Assembly: GCA_028564675.1 (NCBI GenBank)
Contig: JAOVVO010000359.1
Span: forward strand, 16,922 to 80,921
DNA length: 64,000 nucleotides
Origin: Onchocerca lupi
Lineage: Eukaryota; Nematoda; Chromadorea; Rhabditida; Onchocercidae
Reading direction: 5' to 3'
The translations under genes and the position numbers were made by a program. Positions 1 to 16,000 of the stretch are shown one piece after another; the stretch's first letter is position 1; each line of letters starts with the position of its first letter. The notes under the pieces are model-generated. The model ran no database searches. It had not been told where the DNA came from and worked only from the letters and a program-made list of their open reading frames with translations.

Positions 1-1004
1 AATTTTTTCATTTCAAAAGTTATTGCCAACATATTTAATATTCCGACGAAATTTTTCATGCAGAAGATTCGTGTAAAAATCCGAAAATTCCACTTATTCC
101 CCGATCAAATAATACTTAAAGCAACAATCATACCCAATGTTTCAAAACTTGCGAAAAACCCTTAAGGACAGTAAAAAGCTTCAAGCCTTAAGGAATTCAA
201 ATTTTAAAAATACTCAGCATAAAACACATCTTTAAAATCTCTTAATTCCTTTCCTTTGAATGGAAAACTTCTTTCACTTTGCCATAAATTTTTCAAATTT
301 TATTCAAATTAGATTTAAGCTAAAAGAGACTAATTTAAAGGATAGAACGGCAATTCCGAATTGAAAAAAATCAATTTCATAGTAAAAAAATCACCGCAAT
401 TCCGCATAATTCTGTCGTCTGTAGAACTTGCTCTTTTCTTTCCTGGAAGAAAGGGAAATAAAAAAAAAAACTATTTTGATATGGCTACTTTCACTTCCTT
501 AAATTATTTATCTTCGAACCTTGAAGAAAACTGATTTAATGAAATATTACCGAACGTCAAGGAACTCGCCCTTTTTACTTTCCAAAAAAAAAAAATTAGT
601 TTAAGAATTTTTGCGCACTTACAAAGTACATATACTTTATTCCAATTAAGAATTTTATGATCACTGATCTAAAACTAAGGAAAGTACTAAAAAGTGAAGT
701 GGACTAAACGTCTGTATATTTTCCAGCTAAAATTATTACATCACAATAGCTTTTTATTTCTAAAATAATAGTACTAATAGCATTAGATGAAGAGAAAAAA
801 TCAGTCTGAATCATGTTAAACAATATGAGCACTAAGCTTAATTTTTTCGAAAATTTCTGATAAGTTCGCTTTAAACTTACTTTTCACTTCGATCAGAATG
901 ATTAAATATGGCAAGCTATACATTTTAGATATCACCTGTTTCAAATTTTGCGCTAAAATTTATAACAATGCAATAAACATTTAAATAAAAATTATGCGGT
1001 GAAA
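1..1004. other. Non-coding AT-rich stretch at left edge
   Basis: No open coding exon with nematode splice sites was found on either strand. It lies directly 3' of the last visible anc-1 exon. It is therefore either the 3' UTR and flank of a short transcript, or the start of a long intron if anc-1 continues to the left. Only homopolymer A/T runs stand out. Confidence 0.5.
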
Positions 1005-4000
1005 TTATTGAACCTTCATTCTGTGCTTTAATTCATCGAGCCGATGTTGCAAATAGTTACAATCAATCCATTCTCTATGTTCATTTCGTGATAAAGTTTC
1101 CAATAAGAACGTCATGTGACTAATCATATCAAGTTTCTTATTTTCCTCACTTTCTCTTTCATCGCCCTAGAAAAGTATATATTCACAGAAAAACTACAGT
1201 TGAAAAATCAGACAATGATCGAATAAAATCATAATTTATTCAATGATTTAGAAAATGCTTAAAAATATGCTAATCATAGGTCATATCTGCAATCAAGATT
1301 TAAAATAAAATCAAGATTTTGCACAAGAATCAGATGAGTCTGAGGAGAAAAAAATCCACACTTGGTTATTGAGCCGATTCAGAAGATTACTGTAATTTTC
1401 ATCAAATGATAAAAACAAAGGTTGAACATTCTTCATATGTTGCAATAGAATTTGCAAATCGGAACGTAGTTTGCGGTATTCGCCTATATTTTGTTCGCTG
1501 CTTGCAGCACGTGTCTTCAGCAATGCCATCCGTTCATTTTCCACTCCTTGAACTTCGCGAAGACAATTCTAAAGCAAATAATAAATGACAAAAGTAAAAA
1601 AAAGAAATTAGTACCAGTTACTATTATCACTATGTTACTGCTGCGCACATAGCATAATACAATACCGTGGATTTTTCAACCAAAACTAATTAAATTATAA
1701 CAGTTATAGTGAAATTATTTATTCCAAAAATTATAAGGATCTTAATAATAATATCCAAAAGTACCAACCGCTACTTGATTAATCGCTTGTTTTAATGTAT
1801 TCGAATCAGTGACAACAGTGGACATTTGTTGACGAGCCATGATAAGCCACTTCTGAAGAAGATTGTGTTCGAAATCTTGTGTATCTAATGCTGGAGCAGC
1901 AATATTTTCACCACTTGGTAATATAATCTTGGTTCGTTTTTCCGACAATGTATTCCCTTGAAGAAACAATACCGCTTTTGCTGGAATTTTCTGCAATTCC
2001 ACAATAAAAGAATATCAACATACAAAGGAAAAGAAAACCTGCAAATCGGTCAAACGCTATCCAGAAAATATCATAAATTAAGTTAGTATCGAAACAACGG
2101 ATAACAAAGACCAAGTTGTGTCTTGTACAATAATTTAAAGGATATATATTGCAAAATTCACGAAGTATTCAAGAATATACTCGATTAATGTCGTTTATAC
2201 GCCTTTTGAGTTCAGAAATACGGCTGCTGATAACTTGTTGTACTTGATCATTCGCAAATTTAGCGATGTCATCGTGAATCTTCTCACAGTGTCGCAACAA
2301 TTCTTTGCCATCTCCATCGACCAGATTGCGTTTCTCCCGCTCCGAACGTGTGATTCTTTCTTCAATCTAGAAAAAAACTGAAGAGTTTCCATAAAAGTCC
2401 CAGCAGTTAAGAATTGAAATCACAGAAAAATCCGAAAATCAAATTTTTCTTTAAATTTCTCGTTTTTAAACTGAACTTTCAAGACTTAAATAATTTTTGG
2501 GCAACCTTAGCCACAGTATTTTCAAATTCACGCCAAAATTTGAAAAGTTCTTCCAGATGCGGTTTCAGCTGCTGAAATTTTTCTACGGTTTCCAATGATG
2601 TATCTTCGCATTGCTTCATAATGCAATCACTTTCTTCTGAGGAAACTAAAATTCAAAAAAAAAAAAAACTGCTTAGATCGATTCAGATTTTAAGTAAAGG
2701 CGGAACTCAAAGATCTACAACTTTTGGAAATAGCAACTCTAACATCTATCATTTTCGATGGCACTTATAAGACCAGCACAATTTTAAATGTTTTGATGAA
2801 ATCGAAAAAGTGGAAAGCAATCCATATTAATCCAAAGAGAATATGCAAAATAAGATAATGTAAAAACGAAAATTTCGACTTCTTTAACAGTCTACTAGAA
2901 CTTTTCCCATTCAATTTACTCATTCGACCTTAACAAGTTTCTAAAAAGGACAGAAAAAAAGAACAAAAAACAAAAACAAAAAAAATAATACTTTCACTAT
3001 AAACTTCTTTTATACGTGTAAGAAGTCTTCTGAATTTCTTCGCTGGAGCGCTGTCTGCTTCCATCTAAAATTTTGAAAAATGAATTCAGATCAGTTTCAA
3101 ATGAATAAATATTTGAAACAGAAATACTGTTAGAAGCTATACACAAATTTAAGAAATAAGAAATAGAAAAGTAAATTTCACGAAAACTCAGAATACCTTA
3201 TATTCTTTAATAGACTTTTGAACAGCAGTAGCTGAATCACTACATTTCCAGCGTTCCATCTTCTGATTCAAGGCGTCTGCATCAGAAAGAAGTTGGTAGT
3301 GTGCTTGTATTCGATACAGATATTGCAAACGACAAGGAGTTGTACTTGCTAGAATGTTGAATCGAATCTTTAACGGTTCTAACAACTCGACGGCAACTTC
3401 GCGTTCGTCTACTTGTCGGCTAAGATAGATGGACTGGAACTGTTCCGATCGGTAAGGGAATTCCGAGAAGTGAATCTGTAGAAAATGTTCCTTAACACAA
3501 GCATACGACGAAAGCGCAAATATTTAAGGATTTTTGTTACCTACGAATATTTGTCTAAAGATATCTAACCAAACTCGAATGTTCTTAACGAAATTTGAAA
3601 GTAAGTTATATATCAAGAAATGACAATTAAAAAACAAAAACAAAATACTTCTTTTCTCGAAACCAAAATCGAAAATGCGCTTTAAAAAAACATAGACAAA
3701 ACAAAACTCAACGACAAACAAACAAAACAAGCTACAAAAGTAAGGAGCTGGTGTTTAAAAGAAGGAAACAAAAAAAAAATAGTCGATTCATATCCAATTT
3801 TTTTTTTTTTTTACAAACACAAGCTCAAGGCCTAAACATAGGAAATAAAATTAAGATTAGATATTCAAAACTTAACATAATCAAAACCCGAACAGAACGC
3901 AAAATAGTACACTACTTCGTTTTTTCATGTTTTTTTTTATTCTGCTGTTTTGATTTGATCTTTTATTTTATTTTTTTTTTTACTGAATCAACTTCTGGTT

Positions 4001-7000
4001 TTGAATTTGTTTTACTTACTTAATAATAATAATAATGGTGAAAAAAAAAAATAATATATTTATTTATTTATTTACTTACTGCTGTTACGATATAGTTGTA
4101 ATTTTAATATATAAACTATGCAAAAAAAGTACTTGTCTACAATGGAAGAATTCAGAAACCTTATGATGGCTAATTGATTCATTGATATTGGACAATGATA
4201 ATTGTGCATCGTTCACCCGTATATCCACTGGATTTTGTATTATTTGTTCTGAGGTACACAACCATTGCACCAATTCAGACAATTTTCCAGGTAGTTCACC
4301 TTCTAGCCTATGACTCCAATCTTCCAATAGATCTCTGATCCTTTTCCAGCTGCAAATGATATTTCTTTGACATTTATTTTTCGCGAAAACTTTTGAATAT
4401 TTAAGATCAAAATCATTTATCCTGAAATTGTGATTACGAGTGCTAGGTAACATTTTGAAGAGCTCTTAAAGTAAGAGAGTGAAAGTGTGAAATGTTTAAG
4501 GCTTTCGATTAGAAGAACCGATCATCTAATTATGGCAGTACTTGTATATCTATTTACTAGGCGCGATTTTTGAAAGTAACGGATGCTTATTCAGTTTACC
4601 TTCATCTAAGTCAATATCTTTTTTCTTTCTTTTTTCTGTTCTACAAAAATTGCTTTCCAAAGCTATTCTGGAAATGTAAATTCATTTTAGTTTGTCATCA
4701 GAATTTTCATTGCCAAGCAATAAACAGCGGCAGGAAAGTGTATGCGGTAAAATATGAAATAATTCACTTCTAATTTTAAAGACTGATTTCAAATATACAC
4801 AAATAGAGAAATAACAGTATTTTTAAGAAAAATTTTCGAGAAATGAATTTCATTTTGTTATAAACTATAAAAACCATAGTTTCACGAAGACTGTCTGATT
4901 TAAACAATTTTTCAAACTACTTAATGCTAAGGTAATTAGCAAAATTAAGCAATGAGGACTATATTGTGGTGATCATGTTTATGAAATCATATTCAGGTAG
5001 TATTTTATTAACTATCATCAAAGTGGTAACTTTTCTGGAGAACTGTTTCAACAATTAAAATTGCTTCTTTATAAATATCACTCATTTCTTTTTTTTTTAG
5101 TTTATTAATTATCTCACAGGAAACTAAATTTTTAAGCTTCTAGCTAACATTTGGTTTCGGTCACTTTTGGCTTATTGAAACTTCAAGTAACGAAGAATAT
5201 TTTATTAAATAAAATAAATACTTCTATTCATAAATCTAAAAAAGACCTAAGCTCACTTCAATTAATAATGTGAATCTGGAATACATCGATAAAAATAAAA
5301 CATCAAAAGGATAGAAGAATATCGCTTTTACTTAATTCATTTATCACATATCATTAAAATGCTATTCCCATTTATTTCCTGCCCCTCCTAACCCGTTTAG
5401 GAAACAAATGGGACTTTTTCAATCAAAACTGCAATCAAAATATTTCTGTGAAATACAGTGTTCATATATGAATGTCTTTCCTATTATTATCCGGGCTTCA
5501 ATATATTTTTTTTTAATTAGTGAATATCCATGTAAATCTGAACTTGCCAAGAATTTTTATTCTAAGAATCATGCTTTCACTAAAAAGATAAATGTATTGA
5601 TTTTCAAATCAGCCAATGCTTACATCTTCCTTTCACGCTCTTGAGTTGCTAAATGACATTTAGTAAGTCTTTTTGAATTTTTATATGAACAATAAGTGTA
5701 AGCTTACTTGGCCTCAATCTGATTCCATTCACTTTCTGGTAATATACTGGCATGTTCGCGAAGTGAATAATACGCATTGCGATGCTCAAAATATTGTTTT
5801 CGTAATGATAGATAAATCTGCAATATATACGCAATTAAGAATTAAAGTGAATTTAATGCAAATAATATATCTGTTACAACTGTTACAATAAAGCCCAACT
5901 AAATAATTTTAGCAAAAATTTATGTACTGTGTTAAATGATGGCGGTTATATTTTTAAAATTCATAATGAAAAATGTTGAAAATTAGGTGACAGTTACATA
6001 AGCAATGCTTAATAAATACAGTTTCTGTAGATGAAAAATACTAATTTCAAACTCTTCAATATCATTAAAAGAAGATCTTGAGAGCTCGAGGTATCTTCAA
6101 CCGTGCATTATATTTTAAGCTAGCGATTTGCCAAAACGAATTTTCACAGTTACCTGATATTGATCATAAAGTGGTACAGCAATAGAAGACCTCAAGATGT
6201 TCAAGGTATCTTCCATCCAGGAAATCAATGAATGCTCATCAATCACTGGACATGTAGCGATCGGTCGGAGGTGTTTTAGGGTACGAATGAATTGTGATAC
6301 GTAGGTAATCACAGATCGTTTATCTGATTTATCACGCAACATATCCTCTACATCTAATAATGGTCGTATGTGCAAATGTTCCTTTGCTAGTCGAAATGCC
6401 TGAAATTTTATTATTACTATTATTCATGCTTATAAGTAGTAGGATCAGTTGTAAGCAAAAATGCATTACGAAATAAACACTTAATGTAACACTAAGAATT
6501 AAAAAAATTTATAGAGGAATGAATTATTATTATTTTCAGAAGATTTAAAATTCCAATTTTCCATCCTACGTTGCAAACTCACTGCGTAAATTTTATTTAC
6601 CTGTTCAAGATTCGTTTTTGGAGTGTTTCGATATACGACATCCATGTCAATCAGCTCGGGTTTTATGCGATGTATCAGCGCGTTGAAAGCAATCCCATCA
6701 CGCCAACTTTTATCCATATCAGTTAGGTTTATGTCATAAGGTCTAAAAAGATATTATATATATATTTTTCATTTAAGGTTTTCGATACATTGTCTTCGAG
6801 TTACTTCTGCCTTTTTTTTTGATCGCAATCATACTTCTGGATTTCCCTGCTCGATTTTGCCGTCCTCTAATTTCCTTTTCTTAAATTATCTCATTTACGG
6901 AAATTTGCAAAATTTGCAATTTTGAAACATTTGCCTTTCGCTTCCTTGTTTAAATTAAGATTGATTAAAAATCATTTTGAATCAATTCAACTATACGAAC

Positions 7001-10000
7001 AGAAAAAAAAAAAAGCCTTGAAAAAATCAATCAATTTTTGAAATACCTTACAAGCTGCGCATTTACCCATCGTAATACTACACGATCAACAGGCACTTTC
7101 AGACGTCCAATTTGTGATTGGTATGGTGATTTGCTGAAAGGACTATTTCCGTTTTCAATTTTAGATGTTGATGGACTGTTAGCCGATTCTAGTTCAAATC
7201 CCCATTCTTTCAACAGTTGAACATTGTTTTCAATCTGTAAGAACTTATATGCAAAAAGAAAGAATGAATAATCACATACTTTTAAATTCATTTGAAAGAC
7301 ACTTGGCAAACAGAACACTTTTTCAGGAAATTTCATAAAACTAGGTTTTTTTTACTTGGAAATGGAGAATCATCTGCCAAATGAGTCCACAAATTATTCG
7401 AGGATTTCCATTGGCTATATCTGCTGGATTATTGTTGACCAGATCAAGACCGCGACGTCGCAAAGCTATTAATGCTGTTGTTAAATTGCTGATATGGTGT
7501 ACCCGTTTTGATTCTTTTGTCTTATTAACTGGCTAAAAATTTTGAAATTTCATTGGTTTTTCATCAAAAACTTCCGAAAATTCAAGAATAAATGAGAGCA
7601 AATATTATTAGTGTTAAAGATTTCAAAATTCAATCGATAAATCAATCTGCCCTTTCAAAGATTCTAAGATGATGCTGATTTTAAAATGAATTTCAGCATA
7701 GTGTGAAATTCCACTCACAAAGCTATCAAACGCTGAATAAAAAAAAGATTGCACTGACCAAACCATGAATTTCATTCGCACAATCTCATATCTCTTTAAT
7801 TTTCATCAGATTCATTACATTTATAATGAATCGGAACTTTCTTTGCAAAAGCATATTTGATATCTATTTTTGAGAAACTGAAAGAGTTACAGTAGGATTT
7901 TGATCATTCTCTGTATTATATAATCGAATATTCAAGAAGATAAAGACATACCAATGCTTCACCGGTAAGAACTTCGATAAGATGGCATAATAACACGCCA
8001 TCTTTGAGATCTTCAAATAGGTCTTCCACCAGCTCTGATGAACTGTGCTGAAGAGATTATTTTATAAAAAACTTTATTAATCCTTGATGAACAAGGTTTA
8101 GTTTGATCATACTTCACCACACAAATTTTTTGTCTACAAGGTGATAAACTGAACAGCTTATTATAGAATAGTGCCAGATGATCATGTCGAAAGGTGCAAT
8201 ACATGTGCCGAAATTATCAAGCAGGATAAAAGACACGTGTACGGATATCAACGAAATGAATAAACAGAATACTTCAATGTTTCAATTTTTGTTGTCGTAA
8301 TTTATCAATTTTAATATGAGCTTTTACATGAACTTATGCACGAAAAGTATTTGTTGGATAGTTACCGCAGATTTACTCATATTTCAGTCAGAAATTTTTT
8401 AAGTAAAATTCAACATTTTGCCATTACTTTTGTCCCCATCATTTTATGTTATGGATATGTATCGTATTGCGATGTGAATGAGACATCATACTCATTCTAA
8501 TTTTCATCAACTGGTAGCAATGTAGAAAAGAGATGAAAGTGTTATTTCTTCTGCCATATTGAATGAAATCGTAGCAAATCTTCAAACAAATTCGTTTCCT
8601 TGCTATACTTGCAAATGTAAATAGCTGCTACTCAGTGCATTATTTTATCAGTTTTCCTATTATAAATAGAGATCATAAGATATAATTAAATTGATAACGA
8701 TTTGCATTACTATTATTATGATTTGTGCTGAAAACTATTTATAATTGAAGTTTCAAACAGATGAGTGCAATTTCAAATAAATGAGTTGATAGATTCCCGA
8801 TAGTTCAGATTAAAAAACTAATATTTAGTCAATACAATTTACAAGAAAACTGCTGCATCGCCAAATGTCAATGAAATTCGTAAAAATGTACCGAAGGTAG
8901 AATTTTTTTTTCAACTATTTACCATTTATTTCCGACATTATTTATTAACGAGAAGATTTACAATTCCACTTTCCACAACTAATATTATTCACTCGAAAAT
9001 TTAAGCAGTTTCTTCTGTATTACTGTTTTCTATTATTTTAAAAGAAGTGTCAAAGGAAAATTATTTGAACAAAGAATTATTTGCTTTTTTCATCTTACTA
9101 AAATATTCACAAATTTAAAGTTTGAACAGAATAAATCTTTTGGATTTTTCTCAAAAATTTATTTGGAATTTTTTAAAGATTTTATTCTAATTCTTCTTAA
9201 AAATTCTTTTTGATAACGAACTGTTATTGATTTACAGGAAAAATAAAAAAATTTCAATAAAATAAACAAGCAAGAATGAAAATTCAACAGAACAGAAAGA
9301 GAACGATGCTAGGCACCAAAATTCAAGCGAAATGTTCCCGAAATTTACAAGAACTTTTCGAAACTGAAAATTTTCAATTCTTCTCTTTAATTTCGATGGA
9401 CAAGATCTATTCTTTCATTTAGATAGAATCTTCATGTAGTATTCCTTCAATATGAATTTTTTTGAAATTCAATGCATTTTAAAATGGATTTAAATTTTGC
9501 TTTGTGAGAATATTTTCCGAGTTTGAAAATTTTTAGTGTACGTTTTTGGACTGTTCTGTACAAATTATTCTTAAAACAAAATCTGACACAAATAGTGAGC
9601 ATTCAAATTCGTATTACTATAACTGCAGAAGAATAATGAATTTATAATTGACGAAATATATCGGAGTTTACGGGCGGAGTTTTTTCAATGAAATATATCA
9701 GAAGGTAAAATACGACTCATTTCTCACATAATAATTGGCACAAGGACGAAGAGAAAGCGTAAGCGAATGAATGCTTTTTGAATACTTTGGAAGAGGAAGA
9801 AATGTCTGATAATAAATCAAATTTCATGGTAATCTACGTAGAAGCTGATTATCCATATCGCTTAATTTTTAAATTACAGCGCTACCGATAGAAAAACATT
9901 TAGTCATGTATTATACTTCGATTGAAATCAAATTGGATCAAAAAAAAGTTCTGAATTATTTAGAATACTTAAGCAGAGACCTTGACAATTAATCATTTTC

Positions 10001-13000
10001 CTACCAGAAAGACAGCTTCCTTCGACCTTGTGAAGTCTTCTTTTTCAACATAATTTTAATTGAAGATTTATTAGGGTTCAGATTTTCCGATTGCTTTTAT
10101 TAATATCAGGAAAATTTCATCTCAATTTCTTTCGGAGTGCAAAACATTATCAGTGAAAGATGATTTCGATAATCCTAAAACTATTTAAATTTATTCAAAA
10201 TTAGTTCAATGGTTTGAATTTTCATGAGATTTTCCAATAATAATTGAATTCTTATTCAACAACATAATAATAGAATTTAATCTTCACTATCCACATTATT
10301 TTTATAAACATACAAAAGGTAAGCGTTATTTTTTGTCCCATTCAAGAATTATGATATATCAGCCATCTGGCAATTATCAGGCCCACGCAACTGATATGGA
10401 AATAGGTAATAATGAGATTTTGCGAGTTAAGAAGCTAAATCAGATTTATGAGAAATATACTGGGAATTTAATTAAAGAAAATTGAAGAAATGATGGACAG
10501 AATTTAAAATTTAAAAGGAATTCAGGGAATTTCCTATTATTTGATAAAACAGTTTTATCCAATGGTCAACCATGTCGTTTTCCATTATTCAAATGTGATA
10601 TATCCATCTGATAAGCACAATTATTGCAAGATAAAAATGACGCGTCATCGAAAAAAGAAAAAAAAAGGAAAAAAAAAATCAAATAATATTGGTATAAGAT
10701 AAGATGAATGAATTAAAACTAACCGTTTCAAGATGATAATTGACCCATTTGGTGAATGTCTTCTTCTGCATCTGATCGTGTTCATCTGAAACTGGATTTA
10801 GACCAGTATGTGATGCATATTTATCCATTGATAATATGTAATAGTTTTTTCTGAGAAAAAAAGAAAGACAATATGTTCAATTTAAAATAAATTATATAGG
10901 TAATAATCAGTTCCCATAAAGTTAGTTTCAGATTTGGATTTAATTTATTGTTTCCATGTTCTCGAATTAAACTGCCTGATACTTGTTTGATTGCCTTCTT
11001 AGGATAGTATTCAGTATTATTTCTTTTAGAATATTTTCTCTTTCAGCCAATAAACGTATTATGATTATAGCAAATAGTGGTGAATAGAACAGTAATAGGA
11101 AGTACTACAAGAATTCTCAAACTGGACTGTGAATTATAGAATAAAGAATGTGCTGATGAACTGTGATGATTACACAGCTGATTATCAAATGATGCTTGAC
11201 TTAGAGGTCCAAAAATGAACAATGAAGCATTTAACGATGACGTAGTGATTGCGGAACATGGCAGTGTTGTCAGAGAGAATTAATAGTATGATTAGATGAC
11301 AAGAGAAGGTGGGGAACCATTCATTTGATGCATTATTGACATTTCAATTTTCTTTTTGCTGATTATTTGACATACAGACAATTATCATGCGGACAGACAG
11401 AATGCTAGAAGATCAATATGATTATCTCCTGTTCTCCTCATATTTGCAATTTATCACCATAAAAACAAGAATTATAGTAATAATGATAATGGTAAGACAG
11501 GTTCCATCATGTAAATTCCCTCCTCTACACAGTATAAAGTTAAATTCAGGAAGATAACAAGAAGATAAAGAGCTAATTTAATTTCTCTTTCTTTCCATAA
11601 GAATTATTCATATTGTACTAGTTTTTAAAATTATCTCAAAATTCTCATTTGATGCTTTGATAATGATTAGCTTTTATAAATAATTCTTTGGGATTAGTTT
11701 AACATTTAAATGTTATTTTTTGAAAACCATGAGAAATGACTGTTTGAGATACTGTATATTGTAATAATGATTATTTAAAAAAATTAAAAAAAAAAGAAAA
11801 AATTATAAAGCTTACGTCGAAAGAATGGGAAGCATGAACAGCATGGTGGGGGCATGTACATGGAATTCTGTAAATCATACAATTCAGAACAGTGAAGTAA
11901 TATCGCCGTTCACTGTAGAACAAGTAATCGGGCAACATAAGAGTGCACCGGATACATAAATTTTCGTTTAAAACAAAAATGGCGAAGTGAACACACACAC
12001 ATACAACTTTTTCATACGCATTACAGCAATAGAATAAGATTTTTCTAATTAATTTACTTAAAATTTCAATCAAATTTTTGTAATTAACGTAGTAAAAATA
12101 ACTGATGGATGTCTACAAAGGACATCATACAAGGCTGAAATGGCTCAAATGGCCGGATTGTTCATCGGACCAGATTAATCAGAAAATACTCAATATAAAA
12201 GTCTGAGTTGTTAAAAAATAAAACATCAAAAATACGCAGGTGGCTTATAGCTGCAGCTTTACTTCCATTATGATGAAAATAAGTAAACAACATAAAGAGA
12301 ATGAATTTTGATCATCACATGATATGTTGAAAGAGAGGGAAGAAATTTATTATGTTATATCATGTATACAGCTAGCTATCTACACCCACACGCGCACACA
12401 TTGATTAAAATAGAATAACGAATTGATTGAAATAAATAATCAAAATCGATAAGTGAAGTCCTCGTAATATTTACTGGCATTATTAGGGTTAACTAAAGCA
12501 ATAGAGCGACAACAGTGTACTATTGAGTGGTGACCAACACCCTAAAAGATCACACTGAAAAGACGATAACATTGATATGTCAATCGACGAGATATTTTCA
12601 AGTTCATAAGCCATCATTATCTTCATCTCATTAAAATAGATTTAGTTTGATTACTTATCTAAATCAAATATGATAATTTTAACATTTACTATGAAAACAA
12701 AAAATCTTTGTTATTGAGAGTTATAATTTATCGAAAAGTGCAATATTTTCCCATGTTGTCCCGTACTTCGGATTCTTTTGTGGAAGAAATGAGTTTTTAT
12801 ATTTCTTATTGCAAAAGTTGAAAAATGTTAAATAAATGCAAACCTTTGTCGGATGAAAATCGTCTTGGTGAATCCATTTACGGACTGCTAAAATACATCT
12901 AAGTAATTTTTTTAATCATTAGTTTTATGGAAATTGTAAAAAAAAAACGTATCACGACGTAATGCACAGAATACGATGAAGATTGAAATATTCAGTGCAA

Positions 13001-16000
13001 TATGCAAAAAAAGTTATTCAAAAATCATTTATTTAACTGTTCCGCCTAATGTTTGAATCCACTTACGGCGTTCTCTTTCAACAATTCTTAAATAATATGT
13101 TGATAGAAAATTCAACTATATAAAAATCTCTGAGAATACATTTCAGTGAAAATGATCAATATATTTCATTTAATAGTGTAAATCAAAATTGAATAAAGAC
13201 GAAAATTAGAATAACGAAATGATTAAAATGTATATGCACAATTCCAAACTGCTTAATTAATAACAACATTTGCAGAATAATCATCGATATTCCCCTCCAT
13301 CACAGAAGTAATTAACATCCGGAAAGTTCCGTAACTATAAAGTCAATAAAGTATAGCTAAAGAACTTGAAATATTACACATTATAAAGGCTTAGTGATGA
13401 CATACGAACCGATGAACAGGTGAAACTAATAGTCATTCAATACATACATAGTGTTCATCTTCGGCAGTAAATAAACAAGCAAATAACATAAACAAATGAA
13501 TTGTAAAGCAAATGATCGAAACAACCGCAAAACTGAAGACTTATTAATTTTCTGTTGAGTCTTATTATTCAATATGATTTACCAAATAAGAATTTAAAAC
13601 AAAAAACAAAGTGTAATTATTCAACAAGATAACAGATATCATGCTCTTTATTTTTTCTACCTGTTTTATATCTTTTTTTTTTTACATCACAGAATGTAAA
13701 TTTCTAAAATTTAAGAATCGATGTAAAGCACATAATCTGACATACATGCAAATTTTACGAATTCCAACGTAACAATTATAGAGTATAATTTGGGCTGATG
13801 TTGCAACATTATTATAACTTATGGAAACAAACATTCTCGTTAATTTAAAAAAACGAATAGAAATTTAAAATCCTTGGCCGATATCGTGCAGCTGTGATGG
13901 TATTTAGCAGAAAGGCATGTAACACAACAATAAATTGCATATTTCACTGATTTTTAAAATATTTTTTGATAACGACCTCAGAATTCATTAGCAATTTTTT
14001 CGCTGCGATGATTTCAATAATTACTTTTACAGAATTCTTCAATGTTTTGAAAAATAATGTTATGAAAAACGTTTTCTTTGTATTCATCTCTTTTTCTCAC
14101 TTGTTTCAGTAGCCTTTCTTGACGCTGTAGAAGAGAACATAGACATTACATAATGAAACACATAATATTACAAACAAATAAGTAACAAATGAACAAAAAT
14201 AAACTTTTCTCGTAATGAACAAATGGAGGGTAAAACAGTTGAGCAAATAGGAAATGAACAAATGATAAAATAAAATAAAACAACAAGAAAAGTAAGCAAA
14301 ATGCATTGTGGATGGAAGAATTGTTGCAAATGTAAAGACAAAATTATTATTTGGAAAGTTAAGCTAATGTTATATTTACTCATTCTCTCTTCTATAAAAT
14401 ATCATTCAAATAAATGAGTTAAAATCTTCAAGCAAACAAAAATCTTTTCAGCGGATCGCTGAGCTAATTTGTAAATTAATAATAAAATGAAATGGACAGA
14501 CTAGGCTGGAAATTGTTTATCCATCCGGCCTAATGTTAAAATTTACTGCGTTTATAATTTCTGTACTTAAACTTTCTCGTAATGAATTTAACAATATTTT
14601 GAGATTCATTACTGTTTCATTTTCTTTCTATTCCTGAACAAAAAAAAAAAAAAAAAATGATAATGAGACTCTACTCAGCAAAAAATAGAAAAAATTTTTC
14701 CAACATTCACCATACTCCATATTTATATGTTAACCGTCAAATTCACAAACTGTTCAGTTATCAAAGATTAAATTGCTAAGATTTAGAATTCTCATCTTTC
14801 CTGATTACTTATTTGAACTTCTCATTTTTCCAGAAAGCGAGAATAATTTTGAATAGATTCTGTTTCTTGTAGAAATGCAAGAATTTGGCTATTTTCTTCA
14901 TAAAATAGATTGAAGTGAGATAGTTTATTTCATTTTAAAATTAGACGATTATAATAAACAATACTAAAATTTCTAAAAATTTTGGAAATTCGAGATCTTC
15001 AGACATTAACAGCTTTTTTCAAGCAAAAGAAGAGAAAGAAGAAATATTTATCAGTTCAGGGTCACTAAAAAGATGTACCAGATAGCTAATACTTATTTAT
15101 CAAATAAGTATTAGGCATCTGATTTTTTTCCTTATATATGATCAGAAATTGAATAATGGAGAATTTGGGAGAGTTTTACCTTTTATTTTGCATTCGAATA
15201 CAAATATTACACAATGTACTTATGATGGAGATATCTAAGTTGAACAAGCAAAAAGGGCTGGGACATTGTTAGAAAAGATTAAAAAATGGGAATTCACAAG
15301 AAATCTTCTTTATCCCCCTGTCTGTGATGACAATGGGCCAAGATTTCATTTCAAAGGCATTAAGCGAGTCATTTTCAAAAGTATTAATAACGAGTGACAA
15401 TTAATTAACAATACGAATGACTTTCACGAAAAATAACTATAATGCGGTGGAGAAAAAAAAGAAAAAAACAGAAAATGGAACAGTCCCGAGAGTTATCGGG
15501 AGAAGATGCAAAGGAAGAAATATGGATTTTTCAAGGGCATAGAAAAGAAAATAGTAGAGAGAGAGGAAAAGAAGCGAAAGTACTAAATATGAATAATATA
15601 TGAGATGTGCGTAGCACTCTATTGTCCTCATTCTCCTCTCTTTTCTCTCTCTCTCTCTCAAAAACAAAGTTTGGAAAGAAGAGACAGGAAGCAACATGGT
15701 TGTTTTGTTTTCTCTCCGTTTATGACATAAATTAATCGAATAATTGTTGCTCTATACAATCACCTCTTATCTCTAGGCCTAAATTCTGCAACAGTCTGGT
15801 TGATTCTTTCTAATATCCAACAAGTGTAAACGACTTTACTTCTTCGATATGTCTAAAATCAACCAATAATTCCGCCTTACAGTCCTCTTATCTAACTTAT
15901 CCTATTACGATCTTTTTTGATACGGTCTATTTTGAAAATCTCTGTTCTCGCGGTCTCATATTCTCATTATAAATACATTCATCATTTGGACAAAATAACT

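Noticed and set aside
11771..14383. Several 60-100 codon frames in the long anc-1 intron
   Set aside because: Phe/Tyr/Leu/Cys-rich translations typical of AT-rich non-coding DNA; no splice or domain support.
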